The notes under the pieces were generated by a model, which saw only the letters and a program-made list of their open reading frames with translations, did not search any database and had not been told where the DNA came from. The position numbers and the translations under genes are program-made. A stretch of DNA of 64,000 nucleotides from Alentia gelatinosa (Eukaryota; Annelida; Polychaeta; Phyllodocida; Polynoidae), in NCBI GenBank assembly GCA_950022655.1, contig OX465587.1:33297716-33361715 (forward strand). The letters are read 5' to 3'. This document shows, one piece after another, positions 10,135 to 21,819 of the stretch (positions are counted from its first letter, which is position 1; every line of letters begins with the position of its first letter).

Positions 10135-11345
10135 ACCCTTGCCTACAATAAGTAACACAGTAGATCACAGGCTGCATACATCAGTCGCAGGCCTGAGATT
10201 CATCATAAGGGATATCACAGGCCACATAGATAAGTTACACACCACTAATATTTACATAGGATACTGTAGGCTTCAGAGATCACATAACAGGGACCTGTTT
10301 CAGTAGTTTCGTGACATGTCTAGATGGCGTCTGTGACACCATACGAACAGATCACAATATTGCAATCGATGACACGTGGAGTTTCACTCACTTCTCGTAG
10401 GAATTAAACAATGACACTTTAAAACGAGTAGGGGATACATGTAACCTATAATCGTCCCAAATATAAAGAAGATTGGGCGCTCCGATTTTCTGATATTTGC
10501 TAGTCTTTTTCCGCTGTTGCTTGCACTGTTGGTGCCGCTGTTGATGTCTGTCTAGGCCTAATGTTACGAGCCTACTGAAACAGGTCCCTGATCACATAAC
10601 ACAATAGATAAGGTATATGACAGGCTGCATAGATCAGTTGCAGACCATTGTTTTAAGTAGCAAGGTAGATCACTGGTTGTATAGATCAGTCAGACCATTT
10701 ACAAAAGTAATACAGCATATCACAGGCTCTATAATGTCACATGCCACATAATCAATAAGGTATATCACATGCCAGATAGATCAGTCACATCCCTCCTAGC
10801 CTACGAAATCCAGGATAAATAAATGAATCCAAAAAAAAAGTAACACAAGGTACCACAGGCCAAGAGATCGTATCATCACTGATATAATTATTAAGGTATG
10901 TCGCAGCCCCCTTAGATCAGTTGCACACTATTGACAAAAGAAATGCAGCATATCACAGGCCAGACAGATCAAGCACAGACCATTGACATAATAAACACAT
11001 ATTGCATAGGCTGTATTGTAAATCACATAGATCAGTCACAGGTCACAGGCATAAGTAACATAGGGATTCACAGGCTGCATAAATTAGTTATAGACCATTG
11101 ACGTAATTAACATAGCATATCGCAGGCTGCATAGATTAGTCATAAACCATTGGCGTAATTAACATAGCATATCGCAGGCTGCATAGATTAGTCATAGACC
11201 ATTGACGTAATTTACATAGCATATCGCAGGCTGCATAGATTAGTCATAGATCATTGACATAAGTAACACAGCATATTGCAGGCTGCTTAGATTAGTCATT
11301 GACCATTGTCGTAAGTAATAAGGCATATCATTGCTTGCACAGATG
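10135..11345. repeat. Degenerate minisatellite, 52-bp period in its best part
   Basis: The phrase CGCAGGCTGCATAGATTAGT begins at 11121, 11173 and 11225, a strict 52-nt period. Looser versions (ATCACAGGCTGCATA...CAGACCATTGACATAAGTAACACAGCAT) extend on both sides over about 0.9 kb. An R2 MITE (10290-10588) is inserted in it. Non-coding tandem repeat within the D10-D11 intron. Confidence 0.8.
10290..10588. mobile_element. R2 MITE inside the minisatellite
   Basis: It has GGGACCTGTTTCAGTAG and CTACTGAAACAGGTCCC ends. GATCACATAACA lies directly on the left and again 1 nt after the right end. This could be a target duplication but may equally be a pre-existing minisatellite repeat. About 300 bp; no coding capacity. 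Confidence 0.75.
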
Positions 11346-11555
11346 GGTGACAAACCATCTTCAAATCTCCAAGTGATGATGTTCCTTCTGAGCTTCAAGT
11401 CGATAGATATATTACGTCACAACTGCTACTTCTAACTTTACCTGTACATCTCTTTATGTGGCTTCAATTGATCTGATCCAAAAGTAAGCTCTGGATCAGA
11501 TGACAGACCATTGACATCAGTAATGTAGCACATAGCAAACTGCATCGTTCCCATC

Positions 11556-11993
11556 ACCCGACGTTTTCATTAGACGACTAAATATGTGGCGACTGTAGAT
11601 TGTCAAGCCAGTATCGTCAGGCGGTGGCAATGTTCATCGCAAAAGTCATCAACCTCAGAATGTACTCGAGCGTTTACACTGATGACTAAGTATTCAGAGA
11701 ATCACAACCTATCTAGTAGACTAATTCAAGTTGGCTAGAAATAGTTGCGGGTGTCAGAGCATGTCCAATAGTTGTCAGGTGGTGCTAAATTGCATAATCT
11801 AACAAAATCAGACGATCTGGAGTTGCCACACGCTTGGCAATGACATTAAACGATTTCTATCACTTTTCTGCTGAAATTCATCAGGAGGTACAAAATGCCA
11901 GAATCGCCAGCCAGAATCGTCTAGTGTATACGCCGGGTTAGACACCATTGACGGACAGAACATTGTACCTTGCCCTTTGTACTGCTGATATAC
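11556..11993. mobile_element. Inverted-repeat element R4 (copy 1)
   Basis: It starts near CATTAGACGACTAAATATG and TGGCGACTGTAGATTGTCA, and ends CAGAATCGTCTAGTGTATAC. The ends are inverse complements of the type GTTTACACTAGACGA. It shares GGCGGTGGCAA and CGCAAAAGTC with copies at 13172, 18905 and 30304. Confidence 0.6.
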
Positions 11994-12755
11994 CATTTTT
12001 GTGTAAATGATTTATTTGAAGCATTACAAAAAAAACTGTGATACACAAGGATGCTACAAGAAAGACACTCTAAAATAAACACACTAGGTGTAATCACAAA
12101 ATATGACCACTGAAATATTGGACTAGCAGAGCTAACAGCCTGCTAAACAGTGACCCTTTGGTCACAAACAAACCAACAGACAGAGCTCTAAAACCAACTT
12201 CATGCTTATACTATTGTATTAAAATGGATCATTGCTTTAGTGAAAATGCATCATGCTGCTGTAAGGACGATCAAACAGGGCGTACAAGCCTATGTCCTTG
12301 CAGGGTAAATTAGGAACTTTGTGGAATTCGTTATCACCACTACTACGAAAGACCCCTACCTACGAACAATTTAAGAGTTTAACAAAGAAAACAATGCTTG
12401 AGAGTATACCCACTAGAAACTGATACACATAAACTGTTGAAATGTCTGTAGTTGAACTTACTGTAGGCCTCAAAACCCCCACTGCTCGTAATACTTAGTA
12501 AGAACTTGATTGATTTTTCTGATTAACTGTCATTGATTTGGTTACATTGTGTTATGTAAGGAAACCCAAAGAAAACCAGGCACGGTAAAAAAAAACTAGG
12601 CTGATGGGTATCCTATTATTGGCTCCAACAAAGTTAGACTGATTACTGTGTCACAACAAATGATTGTCAAAATGAGAGACCAATAAAAAGCTCCAAAAAT
12701 TATTTCTTTTTAAATCGCAAATTAAAAAAAATTATTTTAAAATGACATATTGCAG
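11994..12755 (+). other. End of intron D10-D11
   Basis: AT-rich sequence leading to the D11 acceptor. No repeats, exon or RNA gene recognised. The acceptor tract itself is T/A-rich (AAATGACATATTGCAG) with a weak pyrimidine run. Confidence 0.5.
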
Positions 12756-13034
12756 GTTGCACGGATCCATTCACGCGGAACGCAAATCGCTTCGCCTTCG
12801 GTGGGACTTCTAACCCGGCTAAATCGGACGGAGACTGCCGGGTGGCCTGTCTGGCCTCCACCTCTACCTGCTACGGATACGACTGGTCAACCACTCGTGG
12901 ATGCTACCTCCACCTGAATAAAGACAACCTCAACAGTCTGCTGAGTTCCAGTGATGTGACCAACTACAGGAGGCAGTTTTACTGCAACCCCACCGCCTCT
13001 CCAACGGGTGTGCCTCCGTTTACCACACCTCCAG
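12756..13034 (+). CDS. Exon D11, PAN-like module, group C
   Basis: The 279-nt exon begins GCTDPFTRNANRFAFGGTSNP and has CYGYDWSTTRGCYLHLN, with a Pro/Thr-rich linker (NPTASPTGVPPFTTPPG) as long as that of D10. CTD replaces CRD. Third positions are strongly GC-rich (for example GTG GCC TGT CTG GCC TCC ACC), in contrast to its AT-rich introns and to groups B, E, F and G. The acceptor is ATTGCAG and the donor GTAATT. All six Cys are present. Confidence 0.8.
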
Positions 13035-13171
13035 GTAATTACAGAACACCTCTTTGTTCTTCTCTGATGTAGTGGTAGTGATGGTAATTGTCAGGTCAAT
13101 TGTGATTTCCAGAATATAAAATACATGTACATTTATGTCAAAAACAAAGTCAGACAACAAACTAACTCAGT

Positions 13172-13345
13172 GATTACATTAGACGACTAAATATGTGGCG
13201 ACTGTAGATCGTCAAGCCAATAGTTATTAGGTGGTGACAATGTCCATCACAAAAGTAGTGCATCCCAGAATGTACTCGATTGTTTACACTGACGACAGTT
13301 TTCACAGAATTGCTGCCCATGTAGACGACTAATTCAAACTACTCA
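13172..13345. mobile_element. R4 element (copy 2, truncated)
   Basis: It shares CATTAGACGACTAAATATG, GTAGATCGTCAAGCCAATAG and GGTGGTGACAATGTCCATC with R4. The right half is missing, and the sequence runs into CTCACAGACCAG, a fragment of exon D12. Confidence 0.6.
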
Positions 13346-13352
13346 CAGACCA

Positions 13353-13711
13353 GGGACGTGTTTCACTAGTTTTGTGACATGTCTGTGACACCATGCAGAC
13401 AGATTGGGGTTGTCTAGTTTCATGACAACACAAGCAGCTGCCCTTAGGAAAAGACAGACCCCAAACACAGGATTCACACAACATTTGAAGTTTATGATAT
13501 TGTCACATTATGTCTACAGTTTTTTTCAAGGGATTGAGATTAACTTTTACTTACGGTTAATGCAGATCAACCAATACTCTTCACTATGAAACATGACATT
13601 ATTTTGTCCGTTCTTGCTTGCAGTGTTGCTGCCGCTTTTCATGTCAGTTGCTGCCACTTTTCATGTAACTTTTCATTTTCACTTTGTCACGAAACTAGTG
13701 AAACAGGTCCC
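13353..13711. mobile_element. R2 MITE in unit 1, inserted in a D12 copy
   Basis: It starts GGGACGTGTTTCACTAG and ends CTAGTGAAACAGGTCCC. The left flank CTCACAGACCAG and right flank CAGCTGGGC match the continuous exon words CACAGACCAGCTGGGCAC at 16211-16227. CAG is on both sides, consistent with a 3-bp target duplication. Confidence 0.8.
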
Positions 13712-14147
13712 AGCTGGGCTTGTGTTGACTGGGTGCAAGTGGGTTAAACAAAATGATTTGAACAGAGACTGAATATAAGTCAATAGTCAATTAGTCCTAT
13801 GCTCATCCATCAATGATGAACATAGAATGTGCCATTTGTTCCTAGTTTATGTTTGTACACTTAAGTACAGAGTGGAATTCACATTGTGGGATTCATGTAC
13901 CTCACAGGGTTAAAAATCTCATGAGATTTTGTTCCTTTTTAGGGGTCAATGTCCCTAACAATTGCAAGGAAAAACATGTCTCAGGGAAATGGAACCCTGC
14001 AATTTAGGTGAAGAGATTGTGTCTGAGTACAGAATCTCAGCAGGATTTCTCTCAGACAATCACCCTGTTAGGTACATGAATCCCATCGTGTAAATCCCAC
14101 TTGAGACAATGCATACAGATTAATTCCCCTCTTTGTGTTGTGTCACT

Positions 14148-14276
14148 GTGTCCTAAGTGACGGATGGTTGTTCGGACAAGTTCCTGCAGAGTGTGGACAG
14201 GTTTGTCTACAGAGGTACCCTCACAAACGGCAACGTGCGGACACAGCCGGAGTGCGCTTGGCCTGCCTCACGGACC
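14148..14276 (+). pseudogene. Truncated exon D12 copy (unit 1 to 2 border)
   Basis: It keeps the D12 acceptor context (GTGTCCTAAG) and the codons for TDGCSDKFLQSVDRFVYRG, then diverges by a one-base loss around the second Cys and ends at the MITE at 14278. It lacks four Cys and has no donor. An R replaces the first G of the YGG turn. Non-functional as a module. Confidence 0.75.
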
Positions 14277-14277
14277 A

Positions 14278-14677
14278 GGGACGTGTTCCACTAGTTTTGT
14301 GACATGTCTGTGACACCATGCAGACAGATTGGAGTTGTTTAGTTTCATGACAACACAAGCAGCTGCCCTTAGGAAAAGACAGACCCAAACACGGTGTGTC
14401 TGGTTTCATAAGAATTAGACAAATCTACACATCACAGGATTCACCCAACATTTCGGGTATATGATATCGTCACATTATGTCTACAGTTTTTTCAAGGGAT
14501 TGAGATTAAATTTTTCTTACGGTTAATGCAGATCGACCAATACTCTTCACTACGAAACATGACATTATTTGGTCCGTTCTTGCTTGCAGTGTTGCTGCCG
14601 CTTTTCATGATACTTGCTGCCACTTTTCATGTAACTTATCATTTTCACTTTGTCACGAAACTAGTGAAACAGGTCCC
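14278..14677. mobile_element. R2 MITE in unit 2
   Basis: The ends are GGGACGTGTTCCACTAG and CTAGTGAAACAGGTCCC. It is almost identical to the copy at 15248-15647 because the unit, not the element, was duplicated. The following exon word is CAGCTGGGCAAGTGTTGACTG, the decayed continuation of D12. Confidence 0.8.
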
Positions 14678-15117
14678 AGCTGGGCAAGTGTTGACTGGGT
14701 GCATGTGGGTTAAACAAAATGACTCAGAGAATGAATATAAGCCAATTGTTTTCTATAGTCCTATGCTCATCCATCAATGATGAACATAGAATGTGCCATT
14801 TGTTCCTAGTTTATGTTTGTACACTTAAAGAGATATATAAAGTAGAATTCACACAGTGGGATTCATGAACCTCACAGGGTTCAAAATCTCATGAGCTTTT
14901 GTTCCTTTTTAGGGGTTAATGTCCCTAACAATTGCAAGGAAAAACATGTCTCAGGGAAATGGAACCCTGCAATTTAGGTGAAGAGATTGTGTCTGAGTAC
15001 AGAATCTCAGCAGGATTTCTCTCAGACAATCACCCTGTTAGGTACATGAATCCCATCGTGTAAATCCCACTTGAGACAATGCATACAGATTAATTCCCCT
15101 CTTTGTGTTGTGTCACT

Positions 15118-15246
15118 GTGTCCTAAGTGACGGATGGTTGTTCGGACAAGTTCCTGCAGAGTGTGGACAGGTTTGTCTACAGAGGTACCCTCACAAACGG
15201 CAACGTGCGGACACAGCCGGAGTGCGCTTGGCCTGCCTCACGGACC
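15118..15246 (+). pseudogene. Truncated exon D12 copy (unit 2 to 3 border)
   Basis: Identical in sequence to the copy 970 nt upstream, including the R in place of G in the YGG turn and the frame-shifting base loss before the second Cys. It is cut by the MITE at 15248. The shared defects show that the damage preceded the last duplication. Confidence 0.75.
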
Positions 15247-15247
15247 A

Positions 15248-15647
15248 GGGACGTGTTCCACTAGTTTTGTGACATGTCTGTGACACCATGCAGACAGATT
15301 GGAGTTGTTTAGTTTCATGACAACACAAGCAGCTGCCCTTAGGAAAAGACAGACCCAAACACGGTGTGTCTGGTTTCATAAGAATTAGACAAATCTACAC
15401 ATCACAGGATTCACCCAACATTTCGGGTATATGATATCGTCACATTATGTCTACAGTTTTTTCAAGGGATTGAGATTAAATTTTTCTTACGGTTAATGCA
15501 GATCGACCAATACTCTTCACTACGAAACATGACATTATTTGGTCCGTTCTTGCTTGCAGTGTTGCTGCCGCTTTTCATGATACTTGCTGCCACTTTTCAT
15601 GTAACTTTTCATTTTCACTTTGTCACGAAACTAGTGAAACAGGTCCC
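15248..15647. mobile_element. R2 MITE in unit 3
   Basis: It is the same element as at 14278-14677, differing by very few bases (for example TTTTCATTTTC versus TTATCATTTTC near the right end). After it come the same 450 nt of spacer and then the intact exon D12. Confidence 0.8.
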
Positions 15648-16097
15648 AGCTGGGCAAGTGTTGACTGGGTGCATGTGGGTTAAACAAAATGACTCAGAGA
15701 ATGAATATAAGCCAATTGTTTTCTATAGTCCTATGCTCATCCATCAATGATGAACATAGAATGTGCCATTTGTTCCTAGTTTATGTTTGTACACTTAAAG
15801 AGATATATAAAGTAGAATTCACACAGTGGGATTCATGAACCTCACAGGGTTCAAAATCTCATGAGCTTTTGTTCCTTTTTAGGGGTTAATGTCCCTAACA
15901 ATTGCAAGGAAAAACATGTCTCAGGGAAATGGAACCCTGCAATTTAGGTGAAGAGATTGTGTCTGAGTACAGAATCTCAGCAGGATTTCTCTCAGACAAT
16001 CACCCTGTTAGGTACATGAATCCCATTGTGTAAATCCCACTTGAGACAATGCATACAGATTAATTCCCCTCTTTGTGTTGTGTCACTGTGTCCTAAG

Positions 16098-16382
16098 TGA
16101 CGGATGGTTGTTCGGACAAGTTCCTGCAGAGTGTGGACAGGTTTGTCTACGGAGGTACCCTCACCAACGGCAACGTGCGGACTGAGCCTCAGTGCCGTCA
16201 GGCCTGCCTCACAGACCAGCTGGGCACATGTTACGGTTACGACTACTCCAAGGGCGGTAACCCGGGCTGCTTCCTGCACTACACCCGCAAGGAGTTTAAC
16301 AGCGTGCAGATCGGGGCCCGCGTGTCACACTACAGGCGCCAGTGTGTCGGGGTCTCGCCCGCCACCCCGGACGGTACTGGAG
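16098..16382 (+). CDS. Exon D12, PAN-like module, group C (intact copy)
   Basis: The 285-nt exon begins xTDGCSDKFLQSVDRFVYGGTL, with three extra residues before the first Cys, and has CLTDQLGTCYGYDYSKGGNPGCFLHYT. Core spacing is C-x3-C-x7-C-x12-C, the longest in the array. The last Cys sits in YRRQCVG and the linker is SPATPDGTG. The acceptor is GTGTCCTAAG and the donor GTTAGC. Codons are GC-rich. It is the intact parent of the interrupted copies upstream; the intron before it is almost filled by them. Confidence 0.75.
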
Positions 16383-17944
16383 GTTAGCCGCCACCCTCCA
16401 ACAACTCCACAACCCATACGCGGAAACAGAGTTTGCCATATATGGTCATATGCAAAGCAGTTTGACACTCTTAACAGGAGCATAAACAAAGTAGTATATC
16501 TGATTTGAAATTTGCCAACCCACTGTGGAGCCATCACATAATGTTTTATGCAGAGCAGTACGAACCTGCATATCTAATTCCATGAGCTCAGCATCTGCAT
16601 CCCATTTGATGAGTTACAGATGCTGCAGGCTGTGGTATGGCGTTAGATGCAGCACAGCCTTGGTGTCTTTTTTCCCCAGATATACTTGAAAAATCGGTTT
16701 GTTTACATTCCCTAAATTGGAACTCTGTTTTCGTGTATTATGTGGTACCATTTCCACCTGCTGACGACAAAAACACTGATTATATGAATATTTATCCATG
16801 GAACATGCTTGAGATATCATCAGTGCGTATAGTCAGTGGCATTCAGAAATTCAGAATCTATGAGAATTATGCTAGTTGCTGGCCGATTTTGGGCATTCGG
16901 ATCCATTCCGCTACCGATTAATCCAACATTGAAGCGTTTCGTTGGTGGTACAAAAAGTCGGTTGGACGTGTCATATTTCGGAATTTAGAGAAAACCTTTC
17001 TTGTTATTGCAATATGAGTGTCACATAATCGGGCTGCGATGCTAAATGTGATAATCGGCGGTCATAATTGGCAGGTGAAAACAACTCTTCAGGTCCAGTT
17101 TACACCTACCGATTTTGATAACTGATTATAAAATCTTGCCCCGCTGACCGATCATTAAAAGTTCCTCATAAAATGCTGATATCTGTAAACAGAGATATTT
17201 CAAACCCGGGTAATGACTTTTCTCTCCTAAGTTGCATAATCTGACACCGCCGACCGATATTTGAGGCCACCGACGAAATCATAATGTTTTGAATAATTGA
17301 TGACAGAACAGATTTAAAGAAATAATCCATCGGTACAAATAAATTGCGTAACCAGTCATCAGGTGTTACCGATTATTGTACTGAGATTTTCTCTGGAAGT
17401 TCCACTGATTGACTCTACCCTTCCGGATATTTTATCAGTGGGTTTTCCGTCGTCAGGTGTTAACTGGGCCTAGAGCTTTTTCTATCAGCCAACGAAAATG
17501 GCACCGATTTGTTAGCTACTCTGACAGCCAGTTGGTAGCCACCGTTTCTACAACAGTGAGGGAGCAGTGCATTGTTTCTACTGCATTTCCTGGGTCCGTA
17601 CCGATTAAATGTCGCACTAAAGTCTTGATCATCACAGATGAAATGGAAATGTTTTAATTTCTTGTTCGTTGTATTTTCAGTCGGGTGGTGGTAGCGTTAT
17701 TTCGTAATCTGCGCCCAAGATGTTGGTGACCATATCAAATGCTGGGTCGTTTCAATTCACGAATCTTACATCAGTGGTTCCCAATTGTAGATTGGTGTTA
17801 AATAACCAGCCAATGGGAATGTGTATGCACAGGCATTCCCCATTGGAACTGGAAACTCCGACCAGTAATTTGGCTATGCCGTTGCCAAATCGGTGAATGG
17901 AAATGGGGCATGCAGCGAGGTTGACACCAATCAATTGGCAAGGT
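16383..17944 (+). other. Intron D12-D13, 5' part
   Basis: No exon found. The word ACCGATTA recurs (near 16912, 17367 and 17600) and the region reads like old repeat sequence, but I could not delimit an element. Open frames of 60-96 codons here lack any module signature. Confidence 0.45.
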
Positions 17945-18330
17945 TTAAGCCCAATGCCCATCTACCGATCAAGGGTTGAACAATTATTTTGCAAATCGTA
18001 TAGGAGTCGGTGAACTTGTCTCAGGTAAATTATGTAATACCTCGGCCCGTGTCAGCCATCCAATTAAAGGCCATTTACCAATGTTCCGTTGTCGGCGACT
18101 AGATTTATCAACATGTTGATAAACTTTTCATTGCCGATTTTGGAATATAGAAACTTGTCGGCGAAAAACTTGTCGGCGAAAAAAGGACGTCTGAAGGAGG
18201 TGGTTCACTAATCGGTGGGTCACCCTTGTCTAGCTGTCCTACATCTACCGACTACGGCCGACTCCATTTGTCGCCGACAAAGGTACATAAATGTTCCGAA
18301 ATCAGTAGATGGGCATTGGCCTTTATGTGA
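17945..18330. repeat. Repeat R7 (copy 1)
   Basis: The ends carry CCAATGCCCATCTACCGAT and AGTAGATGGGCATTGG, inverse complements of each other. Inside are AATCGTATAGGAGTCGGTGAAC, TTATCAACATGTTGATAA (a perfect palindrome) and TTGTCGCCGACAAAGG. The second copy lies next to it in the opposite orientation. Confidence 0.6.
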
Positions 18331-18394
18331 TAAAGCCACAACACCAACTGATCTCCTCACAGACCAACAGAATCAAAATTTTTTTGGTGATCCT

Positions 18395-18790
18395 AAGACC
18401 TAATGCACATCTACCAATTTCGGAACGTTGATGTACCTTTGTTGGCAACAAAGGAACGGTACTTTGTCTGAGGCGAGGCATCCTAACAGAGGCAGCCCTA
18501 GTCGGTAGATTTGGGGCTGCTAGGCAAGGGTCAGCCAACGATTAATGAAACCCTTGCTTGAGATGTTCTTTTGTCGCCAACGAGTTGTTGGTCAATGTTC
18601 CTAAATCGCTTGCCAAAAGTTTATCAACATGTTGATAAATCCAGTTGGCAACAAGGGAACATTGGAAATATTCCCCCATCCGGGTGGTCGACGGATTACT
18701 TAATTTGCCTGCGACAAGTTCACTGACAACTATACGATTTGGTAACTAATCGTTAAACCTCGAATTGGTAGATGTGCATTGGACATTAAG
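18395..18790. repeat. Repeat R7 (copy 2, opposite orientation)
   Basis: It starts AATGCACATCTACCAATTTC and ends GGTAGATGTGCATTGG. It contains the same TTATCAACATGTTGATAA palindrome and the GGAACGGTACTTTGTCTGAGG word found again at 28200-28300. Together with copy 1 it forms a head-to-head pair. Confidence 0.6.
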
Positions 18791-18904
18791 GTTTTAATGT
18801 GAAAATTAAATCGGCATGGACCCGGAAAATGTGGAAGAAACTATGAATATACTGCATCCTAAACAATTATCTGATACCAACATGTAGTCATCACTGACTG
18901 ACTC

Positions 18905-19247
18905 TTACCCGCCGTTTACACTAGATGACTAAATACGTGGCGACTGTAGATCGTCAGCCAATAGTCGCCAGGCGGTGGCAACGTCCACCGCAAAAGTCGT
19001 CTACGTCAGAATTTACCCGAGTGTTCACACTGACGACTATGAGAGGCTCATACAAGGCGGCGTGAAATAGTCGCTGGGGTCAGAGCCTGTCTAATAGTCA
19101 TGAGGTGGTGCTTTATTGCATAATCAGACGATCTTCGGTCCCCATGCACTTGGCGTTTATATTAGACGATTTCTAGACTTTTACGGCTGAAAGTCGTCAG
19201 GTTCAAGAATCGCCGCCTATAATCATCTAGTGTAAACGCTGGGTAAG
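18905..19247. mobile_element. Inverted-repeat element R4 (copy 3, most complete)
   Basis: It starts TTACCCGCCGTTTACACTAGA and ends TCTAGTGTAAACGCTGGGTAA, so the terminal arms are inverse complements and TTA/TAA ends are present. It is 343 bp, non-coding, and defines the family ends. Confidence 0.75.
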
Positions 19248-20018
19248 GGGAATTCAAAACATCGGTGCCGTTTTCATCAGCTGATGGAAAATGGCCTTCA
19301 CCCAATCCCACCAAGGAAATGGCCCATTCGATTAAAGTCTGAAGCATCCATCCAAAAAGAAATACACTAATAATGACAAGGCCACTGCAGACAGGTTGAT
19401 ATAGGCAAACGATCGCGAGAGCCTACTTTAACCTCAGTCAAATAAAAGTTGCAAAAAGATCATAATCGTGGTACATGGTTGGCACTGGCGGTGCAATTTA
19501 TGGTGCCGCGCATGGAGAGCCAATGTGAGTGCGATATCCGTGCTGAAAACACTATATCCGAAGGCCAGTAAGATAGAGGCTTAGTGCTTTAAGCTTAATG
19601 GGGGGTTTGAGGCTTGAATTCCATTTTTTTTGTCTAATCTATTATTTAAATATACTTTAATAAAGTCTTCTCTGAATACGTCTATCAGCAAGTTACGATG
19701 GCAGTTGTTGACTGTACTAAAAATATGAATTCAAAAGAGTGGAAAATGACACATATGATGAAAGAAACCAATGAGCGTTTAGTCTATGGACGTTTATACC
19801 AGGCTAAGATGAAATGCCAAAGCACATATAGTTAAAGTACCAGTGCCACCAACTGTAAACGGTGTTTTGAGCTGCCATTTCAGTGGGCTCACTTTCGCTC
19901 CCTACCGAGTTTCTGCCTTTAATCGACTGGGCCAGAACTTTAACCGACTGGGTCGGAACCCCGCTCCCCTTCCTCCCAGGTGCCATGGTGCTGACTGGAC
20001 CCTGCTGGAGACTACACC
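19248..20018 (+). other. Intron stretch without recognised content
   Basis: Ordinary intron sequence of mixed composition between R4 and a 26-bp minisatellite. Nothing recognised. Confidence 0.45.
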
Positions 20019-20117
20019 TTGTACCACCACCCTGTGCCAGTAACCTGTACCACCACCCTGTGCCAGTAACCTGTACCACCACCCTGTGCCAATAGCCTGT
20101 ACCAATACCCTGTACCA
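20019..20117. repeat. 26-bp minisatellite, about four copies
   Basis: GTACCACCACCCTGTGCCAG starts at 20021, 20047 and 20073, followed by decayed copies (GTACCAATACCCTGTACC). Open frames across it on both strands are products of the repeat, not genes. Confidence 0.85.
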
Positions 20118-21302
20118 AGAACACCCCTTCCCCTTCATAATATTACTGTTTCTGTCCTCTTTTAGGTTCAGTATTCCTCATCTTTTTATGTGTTTCTATA
20201 CTCTATATATATGAGGTATGTGACAACCTGTTTATAAGATGGGTGTTTGTCAAACTGTTTACTGCTACATTTTGGAGGGAACTGCATCCAAAGCAGTGTA
20301 CACAAGCTGTTTTTAATTGAATTTGAACCTTCTGATACATTTTTATGTCATCCATGTGAATATTTGTGGAAAATGTAGTTAAAGTTCTCATTGTGAAAAG
20401 CATGTTTCTTGATTCAGTACCAAATTCCTGTATTTAAAGATTTTTGTCCTTTTGTTTGTGTTCTTTAGGGTTGTAAAATTGTTGTTTCCTTTGACGTTTG
20501 ATATTTCTTTCCCATGGTTTTGCCTTTCCAAATAAAGTAGAGGCACAAGATTCCATTCGGGCAATGCTAACCCATCATACCCGATTTATAACTGTGAATC
20601 CCAGCAGTGAGAGCTAGTTAGATTTAGTCAATGCCCCAGCATGCATGTCAATGTCAACTCTAACATAGTGTCTAGTCTGATCTAGTGATACTGGATTTAG
20701 GTCCTACCTAAGGAGGTAGTCACACGGGGAAATTGTGTAGATTCTCACATACAATAAACATAAATGCAAAACATCACATATTTTCTATCAGTAATGGAGC
20801 CATGTTCATTTAGAAAAAAAAGCTAAATGAAAATCAATATAGTTTCAAGTTGTTCGTAATCTAATTGTTTCTGGTTCAGAAAGATTGTTAACATCTTTCA
20901 GTGATAAGTAGAGCACACCGCGGGCTTCATATTATACACAAATTAGAAAAGAATTTTCAGATATTCAATCTATAATTTGCTACTTATCTGAAACATTTCG
21001 GAGCAAATTATGGAAATATGGTTGGGAATCAAACTTTGAAAATGAAGCAGCAATCAATTGAATCTCTCCATGTGCCTGCCTCTATAGGTCAGTAGTACCA
21101 CCTTCATCTGCATGCGACTCCACGGGTTTAGACGTAAAAGGTAGAACTAGTAACATTATACACACGTATGGGATAGTTTTAAACGAAAATAGTCTCTACA
21201 TGAATGATCTGAAATCACGAGCATGCAAACAGTTAAATAAAGGGTAGAAAAAGCATGTTAGAATATCTAAATGCATGTTAATTTAGAGTACACGATTTAT
21301 CC
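20118..21302 (+). other. Intron stretch without recognised content
   Basis: AT-rich; an AATAAA word occurs at 20530 with no transcript context. No exon, repeat family or structured RNA recognised. Confidence 0.45.
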
Positions 21303-21590
21303 TTAGGCCCGGCGTCCACCTACTACGATAGAATCGTAGACCTCCCGATATGGCATCGATACAAAATGTCAAAATCGGTGCCATATCGGGAAGGTGCAAA
21401 ATCGTAGACATCTGTCTAGACAAGCCAATCCACCATGCGTTGTATAGGGTTTTTATCGGTGTCTAATCGCAGAAACGTGGTCAACTGCCCCGATATCAGG
21501 TAACCTTCCGACACGATTTTGATTTATTATCAGGAGGTGCATCGTAGACCATATCGGTGCCTTATCGTAGTAGGTGGACGCCAGGCCTAA
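21303..21590. mobile_element. MITE of the R3 family (copy 1)
   Basis: It starts TTAGGCCCGGCGTCCACC and ends GGTGGACGCCAGGCCTAA, near-perfect inverse complements bounded by TTA/TAA. It is 288 bp and rich in ATCGTAG and ATATCGG words. Non-coding. Confidence 0.85.
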
Positions 21591-21819
21591 TTCAAGAACT
21601 CATTCCGACCTATTCATTTCAGAAGCATGAACCGTTAATTTATTCCATACCAAAATTTCGGATGCAAAGCAACCTTACTCCATATGATGGTGTGTATTAT
21701 GGCCACCCCTATATGCAATATAGGGCACCTAGTTATTGTCTATTGGATGCAGTCACCTTGCCAAACAAAATACCAGCTGATAATGCGGTTATTAGAAGGA
21801 AACTCACAAGATGAGAATA

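Larger units (their letters stand above)
13343..16215 (+). repeat. Tandem array of three units with a MITE-interrupted exon D12
   Basis: Junctions of D12 sequence with the MITE lie at 13351, 14276 and 15246, and the matching uninterrupted exon position is 16216. The periods are therefore 925, 970 and 970 nt. Each unit contains an R2 MITE, the exon words after it (CAGCTGGGC...), about 0.4 kb of intron and the 5' part of exon D12. Units 2 and 3 are nearly identical; unit 1 is older. The array ends in the intact D12. Confidence 0.85.

Noticed and set aside
10135..11345. Possible CRISPR-like array in the regularly spaced repeats
   Set aside because: There is no repeat/spacer alternation. Whole 52-nt units repeat with gradual drift, and the DNA is clearly eukaryotic.
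14221..15379. Two identical 62-codon antisense frames and two near-identical 84-codon sense frames
   Set aside because: They are identical only because of the 970-bp duplication and lie in the MITE; no conserved protein.
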